Part shown: positions 10,338 through 19,414 of the stretch, one piece after another
Position numbering within the stretch: the first letter of the stretch is position 1
Layout: the number at the start of each line of letters is the position of its first letter
Assembly: GCA_900756155.1 (NCBI GenBank)
Contig: CAAEJV010000018.1
Span: 1 to 64,000 of the forward strand
From: Pasteurellaceae bacterium
GTDB lineage: Bacteria; Pseudomonadota; Gammaproteobacteria; Enterobacterales; Pasteurellaceae
DNA length: 64,000 nt
Direction: 5' to 3'
Made by a program: the position numbers and the translations under genes
The notes under the pieces: model-generated
What the model saw: only the letters and a program-made list of their open reading frames with translations
Database searches by the model: none
What the model was told of the DNA's origin: nothing

Positions 10338-13037
10338 ATGGATCTAAACACTTTTAGAAGAAAAACAGCTATGGTTTTACACGAATTAGAAATTGGAATA
10401 GGAAATCTAGTACTAGAACAAATTCCAGATTCTAATTTATCTGATTCTGAAACTAATAAATTAAAACCGCTGACAGTTCAAGATTTAGTGGAGCAATCAT
10501 ATCTAGATGATTTATTTCAGATGTTAATTCCTTCATCTAAAGATACTATTTTTAGAGAAGATATAATTGAATTAAGAAATATTTTTATACAGAACGAAAT
10601 ATATAATATTAGAAATGTTATATCTCATCCTAATAGAATATTTGATTTAAATTACTGGTATAAAGTTGCTGCCTTGGCAAGTGATCCTATTATTGAATTA
10701 TTAGGTTTATCTAAGGTTAAAAAATCATTATTATCAGCTGAAAATAATCTAATTGTAGATCCTCCTGAAGATTGGATGAATAGTATCTTTAAGAAAATTC
10801 CTAACAACATCCCAGATAAATTTGAACATACTATAACAGGTCTAATTGGCAGGAATAAACTATTAGCCGATCTTAAAGAACTTCTAATAAATAGGCTTGA
10901 TCGAAGATCTTTGACCATATCCCTCGTTGCTCCAGGAGGAAATGGAAAAACAGCAATTGTATTAGAAACTTTAAGAAGAATTATTAATGATCCATTAACT
11001 AAAGAACATTTTGAAGCATGCATCTACATAACATTAAAAACAGAAGAACTAACTGATAATGGTATTGTAAAACTAGATTCAATAACTTCAGTTAATGAGC
11101 TAAGAAAAGAATTAGTGAGTATTTTTAATGATCTATTTTTAACAGATTATTCTGATTTTTCTGAGCTATCTGATATAGAATCTAATAAGAAAATTTTATT
11201 ATGTATAGATAACTTAGAAACTCTTTTAATTGAATGTAAATCTGATTTTGATAACTTTTTATCAGAAATACCGCTTTCTTGGAAAGTATTAATCACTAGT
11301 AGAATATCTATTGATAACAGTAAAATTATTAAAGTTGATGTACTAAAGAAAACAGAAGCTATTGCTCTAGCACGTTCTTATCTGTCGAAAAAAGCTGGTA
11401 ATTTAAGAAATCATACTATGACCGACGATGAATTAGATAAAGTAGTTAATGAATGCTATTTGAATCCTTTAGCTATTAGATTAACTATAGACCTTTACTT
11501 AAAAGGGAAGGATATTTTTACCTCAACTAAGGTTGCTAATAAAGAAATAGTTCAGTTCTCATTTAAAAACTTAATCGATTCTTTTGATGAAAATATTATC
11601 AAAGTTTTAGAATGTTTATATTTGAAACCAGAAAGTTCTCGAGCTGATTTAAAAGAAATATTAGATTTTTCTGATGACGAAATTGCAGATAGTATTGCCC
11701 AATTATCTAATACAAGTCTAATAGTAAGGGTTACTAAAGATGATGTTGAAAATTATAAATTAGGAGAGTCAATTCTTAATTTACTATTGTCTAACCCTAA
11801 AAACATTAGGGTTCGCGCTGAAATTCAGAAGAAAATAGGAAGGATGAAGACAAAAATTAATGAATATCAGAGAGAACAAGCTATACAAGGTATAGATAAA
11901 CTTTCTTTTGATTATATAAATCCATCTTTACCAGACTCTTTAAAGATTTTATTACTTGATCTAAATAAGAGTATTAAAAAGCATAATGATTTATCAATAC
12001 TATTAGATAGATTTTGTCAGCTAGAATATAATTTCAAGGGACACTTAGAATTTCAGATTGCCTATGGTCGATTATTATTTGAAATGAGAGCTAATGATAT
12101 GGCTAGAGAACGCTTTAATAGTGCTATATCATGCTGTAATTCGTCTAGAATCGCCAAATACTATTTAGCTTTAATTGATTTTTATGATAATGAATATAGT
12201 AACTCATTTAAAAAATTTTGGGATTTATATTTAGATAATGAAATAAAAGGGGAGCTAAGAGAAAAAATTATCGATTATATGTATAAGTCATTACTATACG
12301 ATAGTAAGTATGAGGAAATATTAGAATTTAGTAAAAAATGGAGAGAATCACAAGTAAGAGGTATCGAAGGTTCTTTTAGAGCCAGAGCAATAAAAAATCT
12401 TGCTGAGAAAATTAATATTCCTAAAGATCGAGCTAAAGAAATATTGAGATCTATACATATTTTAGAAGATATATTTAGAAATGACGGATATATAAAAGTA
12501 GCCTGTATCCAAATGAAGGCTATAGCTGATGAAATAGCTAAGTTACTCATTTCGACTAAAGATAAACGTGAATATTGGAATTTACATGAATCTATAGAAT
12601 TTGTGAATTTCATAACAAAACATGTACCTAATTCAATAGATGATATTACATATGGAGATTGCGAATTTCTTATTAAGTTTGTTGATTATATGCATCACCT
12701 TCCCAATAAAAATCCATTTCAAAACCTTTTCTGGAAAGATTTTCTTAGCAAGTATAGTACTCTAGTTCTCCTAGAAGAGCTACCATCAGAAAATCATATA
12801 GAGGTAATTGTAGAAAAAATAGTATTTTATGATACAGGGAAAAGAGCCAGTTATTTATTCGCTCAATCTCTTGAAAAAGAACGTTTCTTCATTCATTATA
12901 GACGAATGTCAAAAGCTTCATATAGATTATGGCCTTCAATAAAAGAAGGCTCAAGATTAGCAATTATTCCAGACTATGAAGGGAAAGAAACGGGTAAAGA
13001 TGCTCTGGCTAAGGACGTGTATATTATTGAACTATAA
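10338..13037 (+). CDS. HEPN-STAND NTPase with C-terminal cold-shock-like domain, candidate defence protein
   Basis: An 899-residue protein of no family I can name. Residues 1-125 look like a helical HEPN domain: IRNVISHPN carries the R-x4-H signature (R92, H97) of HEPN RNases. Residues 165-390 form a STAND/NB-ARC-like NTPase: Walker A APGGNGKT (K204), Walker B ILLCIDN (D291), sensor WKVLITSR (R322) and the GLPL-like NPLAI (376-380). Residues 400-480 resemble a winged-helix segment, and 540-800 are helical and possibly TPR-like. The tail, about 835-899, resembles a cold-shock OB fold: FFIHY (850-854) matches the RNP2-like FVHF, and IKEGSRLAI plus GKDALAKDV match the later strands. The layout suggests an NTP-gated sensor with an RNase effector that recognises nucleic acid. 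The gene stands alone between ssb and a rhodanese, has its own terminator and is far more AT-rich than its neighbours. Function is inferred. Confidence 0.75.
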   Translation: MDLNTFRRKTAMVLHELEIGIGNLVLEQIPDSNLSDSETNKLKPLTVQDLVEQSYLDDLFQMLIPSSKDTIFREDIIELRNIFIQNEIYNIRNVISHPNRIFDLNYWYKVAALASDPIIELLGLSKVKKSLLSAENNLIVDPPEDWMNSIFKKIPNNIPDKFEHTITGLIGRNKLLADLKELLINRLDRRSLTISLVAPGGNGKTAIVLETLRRIINDPLTKEHFEACIYITLKTEELTDNGIVKLDSITSVNELRKELVSIFNDLFLTDYSDFSELSDIESNKKILLCIDNLETLLIECKSDFDNFLSEIPLSWKVLITSRISIDNSKIIKVDVLKKTEAIALARSYLSKKAGNLRNHTMTDDELDKVVNECYLNPLAIRLTIDLYLKGKDIFTSTKVANKEIVQFSFKNLIDSFDENIIKVLECLYLKPESSRADLKEILDFSDDEIADSIAQLSNTSLIVRVTKDDVENYKLGESILNLLLSNPKNIRVRAEIQKKIGRMKTKINEYQREQAIQGIDKLSFDYINPSLPDSLKILLLDLNKSIKKHNDLSILLDRFCQLEYNFKGHLEFQIAYGRLLFEMRANDMARERFNSAISCCNSSRIAKYYLALIDFYDNEYSNSFKKFWDLYLDNEIKGELREKIIDYMYKSLLYDSKYEEILEFSKKWRESQVRGIEGSFRARAIKNLAEKINIPKDRAKEILRSIHILEDIFRNDGYIKVACIQMKAIADEIAKLLISTKDKREYWNLHESIEFVNFITKHVPNSIDDITYGDCEFLIKFVDYMHHLPNKNPFQNLFWKDFLSKYSTLVLLEELPSENHIEVIVEKIVFYDTGKRASYLFAQSLEKERFFIHYRRMSKASYRLWPSIKEGSRLAIIPDYEGKETGKDALAKDVYIIEL

Positions 13038-13060
13038 TGATTTTAAATTAAGCAATAACA

Positions 13061-13099
13061 ATAAAGGAGCTGATGTCTTGTCAGTTCCTTTATTTTTTT
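13061..13099 (+). terminator. Terminator of the HEPN-STAND gene
   Basis: ATAAAGGAGCTGA at 13061-13073 pairs with TCAGTTCCTTTAT at 13081-13093 (one G-T pair) and runs into T's. It closes the single-gene unit. The rest of the gap to 13275 is AT-rich with no gene that I can support. Confidence 0.85.
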
Positions 13100-13275
13100 A
13101 TACTTTGTTAAACCTTAAGAGGTACGAATTTTTACGACACTTTTTTATCATTATAATAAAACTGAATACTTTCGGTGCAACAACTGTCTCCATAAAAAAG
13201 CCAACCTTGATATTTAGTCAACTATTAAATAACAATGAATTCTACAGTGTCGAAAGTTTTTAGACTAAATAATAT

Positions 13276-13644
13276 TTATTTCAAACCTTTTTTAACCAAA
13301 TCTTCATAACCACCATGATTGGTGACATTGGTATAGCCTGCATTTTTCAGCTCAGTGAGTGCAGCTTCGGCACGGCGACCACTACGGCAGTAAAGGTTGA
13401 TCGGTGCATCTTTATCTGAATCAATTGCTTTAACACCTTCCACAATTTTATCGTGTGGAATATTCACTGCACCTTGTAAATGACCAGCATTAAACTCCTC
13501 AGCAGAACGCACATCAATCCAAACGCCTTTTGCTTTTTCCGGTTGTACCATACTTTGTTCTGTTTGTGGTGCAGTATTTGCATAAGCAACAATAGAGGCG
13601 GTAATGGCTGCCGCAGAAAGTACCGCTGTGAATAATTTTTTCAT
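13276..13644 (-). CDS. Periplasmic rhodanese-like sulfurtransferase
   Basis: A 122-residue single-domain rhodanese with a signal peptide of about 22 residues (hydrophobic core, then AYANT). WIDVRSAEEFNAGHL and the active-site loop YCRSGRRAEAA, with nucleophile C86, are diagnostic. It resembles PspE/GlpE proteins, which transfer sulfane sulfur, for example from thiosulfate to cyanide or thiols. The in vivo substrate is unknown. It appears to be monocistronic, downstream of the ynbE terminator. Confidence 0.9.
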   Translation of the reverse strand: MKKLFTAVLSAAAITASIVAYANTAPQTEQSMVQPEKAKGVWIDVRSAEEFNAGHLQGAVNIPHDKIVEGVKAIDSDKDAPINLYCRSGRRAEAALTELKNAGYTNVTNHGGYEDLVKKGLK

Positions 13645-13806
13645 TATTCAATCTCCTATTAAATAGAAATAATATATTTACCTAAATAAATTTAGGGGTT
13701 ATGTAAAACTAATAGCCATCATACGCCTAAACATAAAGATAATAAACTGTGAACAAAGTAAAAATTAAGTAAAATTTTCGTGAAATTTAACCGCACCTTA
13801 AAATAA

Positions 13807-13846
13807 AAAAAGGCCATCTGAAACTTAACATTCAGATGGCCTTTTT
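13807..13846. terminator. Strong bidirectional terminator after ynbE
   Basis: A perfect 16-bp stem, AAAAAGGCCATCTGAA at 13807-13822 and its complement at 13831-13846, has an 8-base loop and T runs in both directions. It ends the leftward ydbH-ynbE operon before the rhodanese gene. Confidence 0.93.
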
Positions 13847-13857
13847 AATTGATTCAA

Positions 13858-14064
13858 TTATTTCTTCGCAGGTTCTACTTCACCCACTGCTTTCTGAGAT
13901 TTTTCATCCATTTCCACTTTAATATTGTGATCTACCACCACATTCATATTAATGGTGATACCTTCCTTTGGTGTGTCCAATTGAATGGTCGGTGTACAAG
14001 CTGTAAGTGTAAACATTGCCGCAAAAATAAAAAAGTGCGGTTGAAATTTAAGGTGTTTTATCAT
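13858..14064 (-). CDS. ynbE: YnbE-family outer-membrane lipoprotein
   Basis: A 68-residue lipoprotein with lipobox LTAC (Cys 23) and the YnbE core CTPTIQLDTPKEGITINMN. In Escherichia coli YnbE pairs with YdbH to form a bridge for phospholipid movement between inner and outer membranes. Its start lies inside the 3' end of ydbH (17-bp overlap), so translation is coupled. An uptake signal sits within the signal-peptide coding region. Confidence 0.9.
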   Translation of the reverse strand: MIKHLKFQPHFFIFAAMFTLTACTPTIQLDTPKEGITINMNVVVDHNIKVEMDEKSQKAVGEVEPAKK

Positions 14065-16795
14065 TTGTCTTGTCTAATTGCTTATAAAGTTTATATTGCA
14101 GATTTTGTTCAAATTGAGAGCCATAGTCAATCATATTCCACAATTCAAACATATTTTCTTGGTGCGTATAATTTAACGTTATCGGATTATTGGTTCGCTT
14201 GGTTGGATTAAATCCACTAATGCTCGCACGCAACGTCATTTGTCCTTTCGGATCGAGCGTCACCACCGCATGGGAATTTTGCAGTTCCATTTCTTTTAAT
14301 AAATCCACCAAGATATTTTCTGTCCAACCGCCTTTTTTCAGTCCTTTCACCATTTCATCGGTTAATTTAATAGAAACATTCCCCACTTGTTCCAATGTGC
14401 CATTACAAATCAAACATTCCTTATGCCCAAGCCAAAATGGCAGGGTCGCATTGGCACGGCCGGTTAAGGTTACTTGGTTATATTGTGCCAAAGCTAACAC
14501 TTGGGCTAAATCGATATTGGTAAAAGAAAGTGTCGCCATTTTACTTTGTGGGAAAGTGAGCTGAGGTACCGTCAATTCACCATCAAATAAGGAAACTTTC
14601 ACATTTTTTAAGATAAGTGGATTTTTCATGGTATTCGGATAACGCCCGAATAAATCCAATTCCCCATTTGCAACAGAAAGTGCTCCATAGCGAATATTTT
14701 TAGTCGAAATATGAATGGGTTTGCCCGAAGCCACTTGTAATGCCTCGTTTTCATAATTCATTGGGAAGCGAATATTCAAGCCATACACTTCACCATCTGG
14801 CATGGTGATCTTGCCATTTTTTAGGTTCAATTCCCCGCCCATTTTCACGCCATTGGTATTAATCACGAATTTGCTCTTTCCTTTGATGCTCCCTTCATGG
14901 ATTAACCAGTTCCATTTTTGTGGGAAGAGTGATTGGAATACTTTTGCGGATTGTTCTTTCCAGCTGATTTTGCCTGAAAGTGCAGTATTCTGATATACAC
15001 CCAAAACATCTAAAGGTCCAAGCGAACCCGCCTTTAAATCACCTGCAAAATTGAAGTTACTGATACTCTTACCATCAATACCTAAACCGAAAACAGGCGA
15101 AACAAAACGGCCGCCATAAGCCAGTTCAATCCAATCTGTTTTCGCTTGCAACAAACCTCGAATATGCTCTTCTTCATAATCCCAACGAAGTCGATCTTTA
15201 AGTTCCAACGAAAGCGGTGCCATTTTTACCTCTTTCATTTTGACTTCTTTGGAATGAGCAGAAAGTTGATTTAATTCAATATGATCGGCTTCCCAAAAAC
15301 CCTTACCTTCCATTTTGACTGGCGTATTTAAGGATTTCCAGTTTGCACTTCCATTGATAATCCAATCCCAACGGTTTGTCGCTTGTTTTTCCACAGACTG
15401 CAACTTATGCTCTTCATCTCGCAAGTCAAACACGGTTTTAATACCCGCAATAAACTCATGAGCATTTCCGTCTAATTTTAAATCGAGATTTTCAAACTGT
15501 GGTGTCGTACCCTTTAATGTTGCGAGCAAACGCCCTTCCAAGCCATAACGACCGATAATAATGTCATCTAACGGTAAACGAACGTGCAATTTGGTATCGG
15601 GTTGAACAGTATCCATTTTAAAGACAGAACCCGGATAAAAATACACCACGGGATGTGTAAAAATCCCGCCAAAATGATAGGTTAAATTAGTAAAAGCCAC
15701 CGTCGAGTTATAACGCAAATCCCCCCGTGTTTTCAGCTCAAAATCCAATTCGTTATTGTCATCGCCCCCACCGATTTCACCATTCTTTCCTGAAATCACG
15801 ATCTCCCCTTTGCCCATTTCACCAAAGGTTTGTAAGATCACGTTCATATCAATGCTTAATGGCAACAAGCCTTCTGCCGCACGGTGAATAGATAACCCAA
15901 GGAAGCCTTTAATCGGTTGATAGCTATCGAAGGTCCAATAAAATTTCCCCCATGAAATATCCAAGCCATCTTTGGTGAACACAAAAGGCACATCCAATAA
16001 AGGAGAATTTGCCGTTAAATCTTGAGCATTTAACTGGCCATCTGCGCCTTGCCAAGAGACTTTTGCCTCGCCTTTTGTCACAGCGAGATCAGGATTATTC
16101 CAATTGAGTAAAACATTGCCTTGTTGAGGGAGTTGAGACAGATCAGGATCAAAATTCGCAGAGAAATGAAGATCGTAGGTTTTATCTCCCGCTTGTTTGA
16201 TTTCACTACTCCCCGCCCATTGGAAAATGCCATCTTGTGGCGTGACAGTCGATTGATGATGAAGCTCAAGACCGTCATTATTGGCTTGAGCTTCAAGGGC
16301 TAATTGGTTGCCATTATAGTTGGCATCTAACGCCCAATCAGCCGATAAAAAAGGCTGCAATGCGGCTTGTTTCAGTGCATCGGTATTTGTTAATTGAAAG
16401 TGTTTAACTTTGACATCAGAAATAGGTAATGCCGCCCAAAGTGCGGTTAAATTTGGTGGTGTTTTTTCAGCATTATCGCTTGGTAAATGAGTTAAACAAT
16501 CATAATCCAAGCTCGCCTTTTCAATATCAAGACTATGCGTATTCCACCAAGTGAGTTGCGCATCATTGAGGTTTATGAGGGTACATTGGTCTGTTTTCAA
16601 TTTTAGCTCAGGTAGCGTTAAACCTGTCGCTTTCCATTGCCAGTCATTCGCTAATTCAATGTGATAATGTGGTGCTAAAAAATGATTTGCAAGTTGTTCC
16701 ACACGTTTCGGGGTCGCAAAAACGCGTACTAAGCCAACGCTTACTACGAGCAACAGCAACAAAATAATCAACGCCCACAGGCAACGCTTTCGCAT
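14048..16795 (-). CDS. ydbH: YdbH, AsmA-like intermembrane lipid-transfer protein
   Basis: The 915-residue protein has one N-terminal membrane anchor (about residues 7-27, rich in Leu/Ile/Val) and a long beta-rich body of the AsmA/TamB/YhdP superfamily. Such proteins form a hydrophobic groove across the periplasm. Together with the overlapping ynbE it should help carry phospholipids to the outer membrane. The last residues (YKLYKQLDKTNDKTP) overlap the ynbE start. The length agrees with YdbH proteins of 850-900 residues. Confidence 0.9.
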   Translation of the reverse strand: MRKRCLWALIILLLLLVVSVGLVRVFATPKRVEQLANHFLAPHYHIELANDWQWKATGLTLPELKLKTDQCTLINLNDAQLTWWNTHSLDIEKASLDYDCLTHLPSDNAEKTPPNLTALWAALPISDVKVKHFQLTNTDALKQAALQPFLSADWALDANYNGNQLALEAQANNDGLELHHQSTVTPQDGIFQWAGSSEIKQAGDKTYDLHFSANFDPDLSQLPQQGNVLLNWNNPDLAVTKGEAKVSWQGADGQLNAQDLTANSPLLDVPFVFTKDGLDISWGKFYWTFDSYQPIKGFLGLSIHRAAEGLLPLSIDMNVILQTFGEMGKGEIVISGKNGEIGGGDDNNELDFELKTRGDLRYNSTVAFTNLTYHFGGIFTHPVVYFYPGSVFKMDTVQPDTKLHVRLPLDDIIIGRYGLEGRLLATLKGTTPQFENLDLKLDGNAHEFIAGIKTVFDLRDEEHKLQSVEKQATNRWDWIINGSANWKSLNTPVKMEGKGFWEADHIELNQLSAHSKEVKMKEVKMAPLSLELKDRLRWDYEEEHIRGLLQAKTDWIELAYGGRFVSPVFGLGIDGKSISNFNFAGDLKAGSLGPLDVLGVYQNTALSGKISWKEQSAKVFQSLFPQKWNWLIHEGSIKGKSKFVINTNGVKMGGELNLKNGKITMPDGEVYGLNIRFPMNYENEALQVASGKPIHISTKNIRYGALSVANGELDLFGRYPNTMKNPLILKNVKVSLFDGELTVPQLTFPQSKMATLSFTNIDLAQVLALAQYNQVTLTGRANATLPFWLGHKECLICNGTLEQVGNVSIKLTDEMVKGLKKGGWTENILVDLLKEMELQNSHAVVTLDPKGQMTLRASISGFNPTKRTNNPITLNYTHQENMFELWNMIDYGSQFEQNLQYKLYKQLDKTNDKTP

Positions 16796-16843
16796 AGTTT
16801 CCCCAATTACGCGATAAATAAATGAACAGAGGCGTATTCTATC

Positions 16844-17320
16844 TTATCTCGTCCCAAATAGCTCAACTAACTTATCCCCAAAGAAATAAAATACTAATCC
16901 AAAGGCGACAATAATTAAGCCGATAAATTTCGTGATATTGACTTCTCGAATCGGCATACCGATAAGACCAAAATGATCGATAGTAGCTGCAGTAATTAAT
17001 TGTCCGACGATGATAAAAAATAACATCGCGGTAATGCCTAGCTTAGGTGCAAGCAAAACCGTTGTGAACACGACAACTGCACCGAGTATCCCACCAATTA
17101 ATTTCCACCAAGGTTGTGAAGGGACGGTTGATAAATTGCCCCATAAATCGGTTTTTACCCAAGCAATAAAAAAGAGAACGATTGTTCCCACTGCAAAAGA
17201 AATAAAGGTCGCGATCACCGCTTCGCCACTCATGGCTTTCGCCAATTGCGTATTAATGGCTGATTGCGTCGCGAGTGCGACACCTGCCACTAAGGCGATA
17301 ATGAGATAAACAAAAAACAT
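16844..17320 (-). CDS. DMT-family membrane protein (DUF606/YdcZ-like)
   Basis: About 158 residues with five hydrophobic segments. The start MFFVYLIIALVAGVALATQ and the motif QSAINTQLAKA match the DUF606 family of half-sized drug/metabolite transporters, and WWKLIGGILGA is typical. I start at the ATG at 17320 because GGGAG lies seven bases upstream; an in-frame TTG at 17332 would contain that ribosome site. The substrate is unknown. It stands alone between ydbH and the PTS promoter. Confidence 0.85.
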   Translation of the reverse strand: MFFVYLIIALVAGVALATQSAINTQLAKAMSGEAVIATFISFAVGTIVLFFIAWVKTDLWGNLSTVPSQPWWKLIGGILGAVVVFTTVLLAPKLGITAMLFFIIVGQLITAATIDHFGLIGMPIREVNITKFIGLIIVAFGLVFYFFGDKLVELFGTR

Positions 17321-17474
17321 CGAAACTCCCAACAGAAAATTTGGCTTATTTTAACCTTTTCCTATTTATCTTGTCGCGAAATGCTTTCTATTCTGAAAAA
17401 TAATCAAAAAATCTACCGCACTTTGCATTTCATTCATCAATACCTCAAAAGTTGTAAGTCATCTTACCTGTTTA

Positions 17475-17535
17475 TTTGATCTCGATCACTATTTGACTAT
17501 TCTTTATTTGACGGTAATCTTCAAATCCATACACT
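17475..17535 (+). promoter_or_regulatory. manXYZ promoter with a CRP site
   Basis: TTTGA-N6-TCACT at 17475-17490 matches the CRP consensus TGTGA-N6-TCACA except at one base per half. TTGACG at 17508-17513 and TACACT at 17530-17535 (16-base spacer) form a plausible promoter. That places the CRP centre about 60 bases before the start, in the class I activation range. It fits catabolite control of sugar uptake. Confidence 0.55.
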
Positions 17536-17619
17536 AAACTCCATTCGGAGCAATCGTTTGCGCAATGCGTATTGAAAGCAAAATAGACTGATTTTATCAA
17601 CTCAATGGGAGGAATATCC

Positions 17620-18588
17620 ATGACCCACATTATCGTTGCAACGCACGGTAAGTTTTCTGAAGAAATCGTCAATTCCGCCGCTATGGTGTATGGCGAAGAT
17701 GAAAACTGCCATGTAGTGACTTTCTTACCGGGTGAAGGCGGTGAGCATTTAATCGAGAAATACAATGCGATTATTGCCACGCTGCCTGAAAATGAACCGG
17801 TACTCTTTTTGGTCGATTTATTTGGTGGTAGCCCTTATAACGCGGCAAGCCGAGTCGCCAGTGAAAGAGATAATACTGATATCGTCACCGGCATTAATCT
17901 ACCGATGTTGCTAGAAATACTTGATGCTAAAGATGGCGCTAGCTTAGATGAATTGGTAGAAACCGCAAAAGAAGTCGGGGTCGCTGCCGTGAAATCCTTC
18001 CGTCAACCTAAAGAAAGCAAGCCTGCTCCAACGCCCGCTGCTAAACCAGCTGAAGCACCAAAAACCGCTCCAAATCCAACCGCACTTTCTGGCAATATGA
18101 ACATTTCCTTATTGCGTATTGATAGCCGTTTAATCCACGGTCAAGTGGCGACCTCTTGGGCGAAAGCAGTGAAATGTGAAGCGATTTTTGCGGTAAATGA
18201 TGATGTAGCGAATGATGCACTTCGTCGTGATTTATTACTTCAAATCGCCCCTGAACATTTGAAAGCTTATGTGATTCCAGTGGAAAAAGCCATTAAGGTG
18301 TATCACAACCCGAAATATGCAGGCAAAAACATTCTTTGGTTGGTAACCAACCCAACAGACATTCTGCGTTTAATCGAGGGTGGCGTGAAAATTGATAAGG
18401 TCAATGTGGGCGGTATGACCTATCGCGAAGGCGATAAACTTATTTCTCAAGCGGTTGCGGTTAACCCAACAGATGTTGCCGCATTTAAACAGCTTTTAGA
18501 TAAAGGCGTGGAATTAAGCTTACAACAAGTGGCGAGCAGCCCGAAATCAATGCTCACACACAAAGAGCTTGATGCGATTCAATTTTAA
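17620..18588 (+). CDS. manX: PTS mannose-family EIIAB component
   Basis: A 322-residue fusion of EIIA and EIIB of the mannose family. EIIA (1-130) has VATHGKFSEE with the phosphorylated His 9. An Ala/Pro-rich linker (about 132-160) leads to EIIB, whose DSRLIHGQVATSW carries the second phospho-histidine. It passes phosphate from HPr to the incoming sugar. I choose the ATG at 17620, seven bases after GGGAGGA; the ATG at 17605 overlaps that site. It is first in a three-gene operon with manY and manZ. The likely substrates are mannose, glucose or amino sugars. Confidence 0.95.
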   Translation: MTHIIVATHGKFSEEIVNSAAMVYGEDENCHVVTFLPGEGGEHLIEKYNAIIATLPENEPVLFLVDLFGGSPYNAASRVASERDNTDIVTGINLPMLLEILDAKDGASLDELVETAKEVGVAAVKSFRQPKESKPAPTPAAKPAEAPKTAPNPTALSGNMNISLLRIDSRLIHGQVATSWAKAVKCEAIFAVNDDVANDALRRDLLLQIAPEHLKAYVIPVEKAIKVYHNPKYAGKNILWLVTNPTDILRLIEGGVKIDKVNVGGMTYREGDKLISQAVAVNPTDVAAFKQLLDKGVELSLQQVASSPKSMLTHKELDAIQF

Positions 18589-18606
18589 TTACGAGGACAA
18601 TTCATT

Positions 18607-19404
18607 ATGACAACAATGGAAATTATTTTAGTCACGCTCGTTGCCGCCATTTGCGGAATGGGGAGTGTATTGGACGAACGTCAAACTCATCGTCCTTTAG
18701 TTGCCTGTACCCTAATCGGCTTAGTATTAGGTGATTTAGAAACCGGTATTATTGTCGGTGGTACCCTTGAATTAGTGGCATTAGGCTGGATGAACGTGGG
18801 TGCAGCAATGGCACCGGATGCGGCATTAGCCAGTGTGATTGCAACTATCCTCGTTATCAAAGGCGGCCAAGATAAAGGGAGCGCATTAGCGATTGCTATT
18901 CCAGTGGCCGCAGCAGGTCAAGTATTAACCATCTTTGTTCGTACTTTAACTATCTTCCTTCAACACAAAGCTGATGATTTTGCCGCAAAAGCGAACTTCC
19001 GTGGCATTGAATTCTGTCACTTCAGCGGTCTTGCATTACAAGCGTTACGTGTGGCAATTCCAACCTTCTTCGTTGCGTTAGTGGCAGGTACTGATACGGT
19101 GACTGAAGCATTGAATGCGATTCCAGAAGTGGTTACTCGCGGTTTACAAATCGCTGGTGGTTTTATCGTGGTCGTCGGTTATGCGATGGTCATCAATATG
19201 ATGCGTGCAGGCGCATTAATGCCATTCTTCTTCCTAGGCTTCGTGATCGCCTCTTTCACCAATTACAACCTTGTAGGTCTCGGTATTTTAGGCACATGCT
19301 TAGCGATGATTTACATTCAATTAAACCCACGTTTCCATCAATCTACTGCTCCACAAGCGGTTGCAAAACGTGAATTAGCTGATGATGAACTTGAAGGACT
19401 ATAA
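18607..19404 (+). CDS. manY: PTS mannose-family EIIC permease
   Basis: The 265-residue hydrophobic protein has the EIIC (ManY) features MEIILVTLVAAICGMGSVLDERQ, a Gly-rich GTLELVALGWMNVGAAMAPD and several further membrane helices. It forms the sugar channel with ManZ. It starts 18 bp after manX behind GAGGA and ends before the manZ ATG. Confidence 0.95.
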   Translation: MTTMEIILVTLVAAICGMGSVLDERQTHRPLVACTLIGLVLGDLETGIIVGGTLELVALGWMNVGAAMAPDAALASVIATILVIKGGQDKGSALAIAIPVAAAGQVLTIFVRTLTIFLQHKADDFAAKANFRGIEFCHFSGLALQALRVAIPTFFVALVAGTDTVTEALNAIPEVVTRGLQIAGGFIVVVGYAMVINMMRAGALMPFFFLGFVIASFTNYNLVGLGILGTCLAMIYIQLNPRFHQSTAPQAVAKRELADDELEGL

Positions 19405-19414
19405 GGAAGAAATT

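Noticed and set aside
10652..12613. Minus-strand open frames inside the NTPase gene
   Set aside because: They are shadows of an AT-rich gene with no ribosome sites or recognisable motifs.
13100..13275. A small gene or attachment site between the NTPase gene and the rhodanese
   Set aside because: CGACAC and GTGTCG occur about 110 bp apart, but the arms are short. No integrase, tRNA or direct repeat flanks the insertion, and no convincing frame is present.
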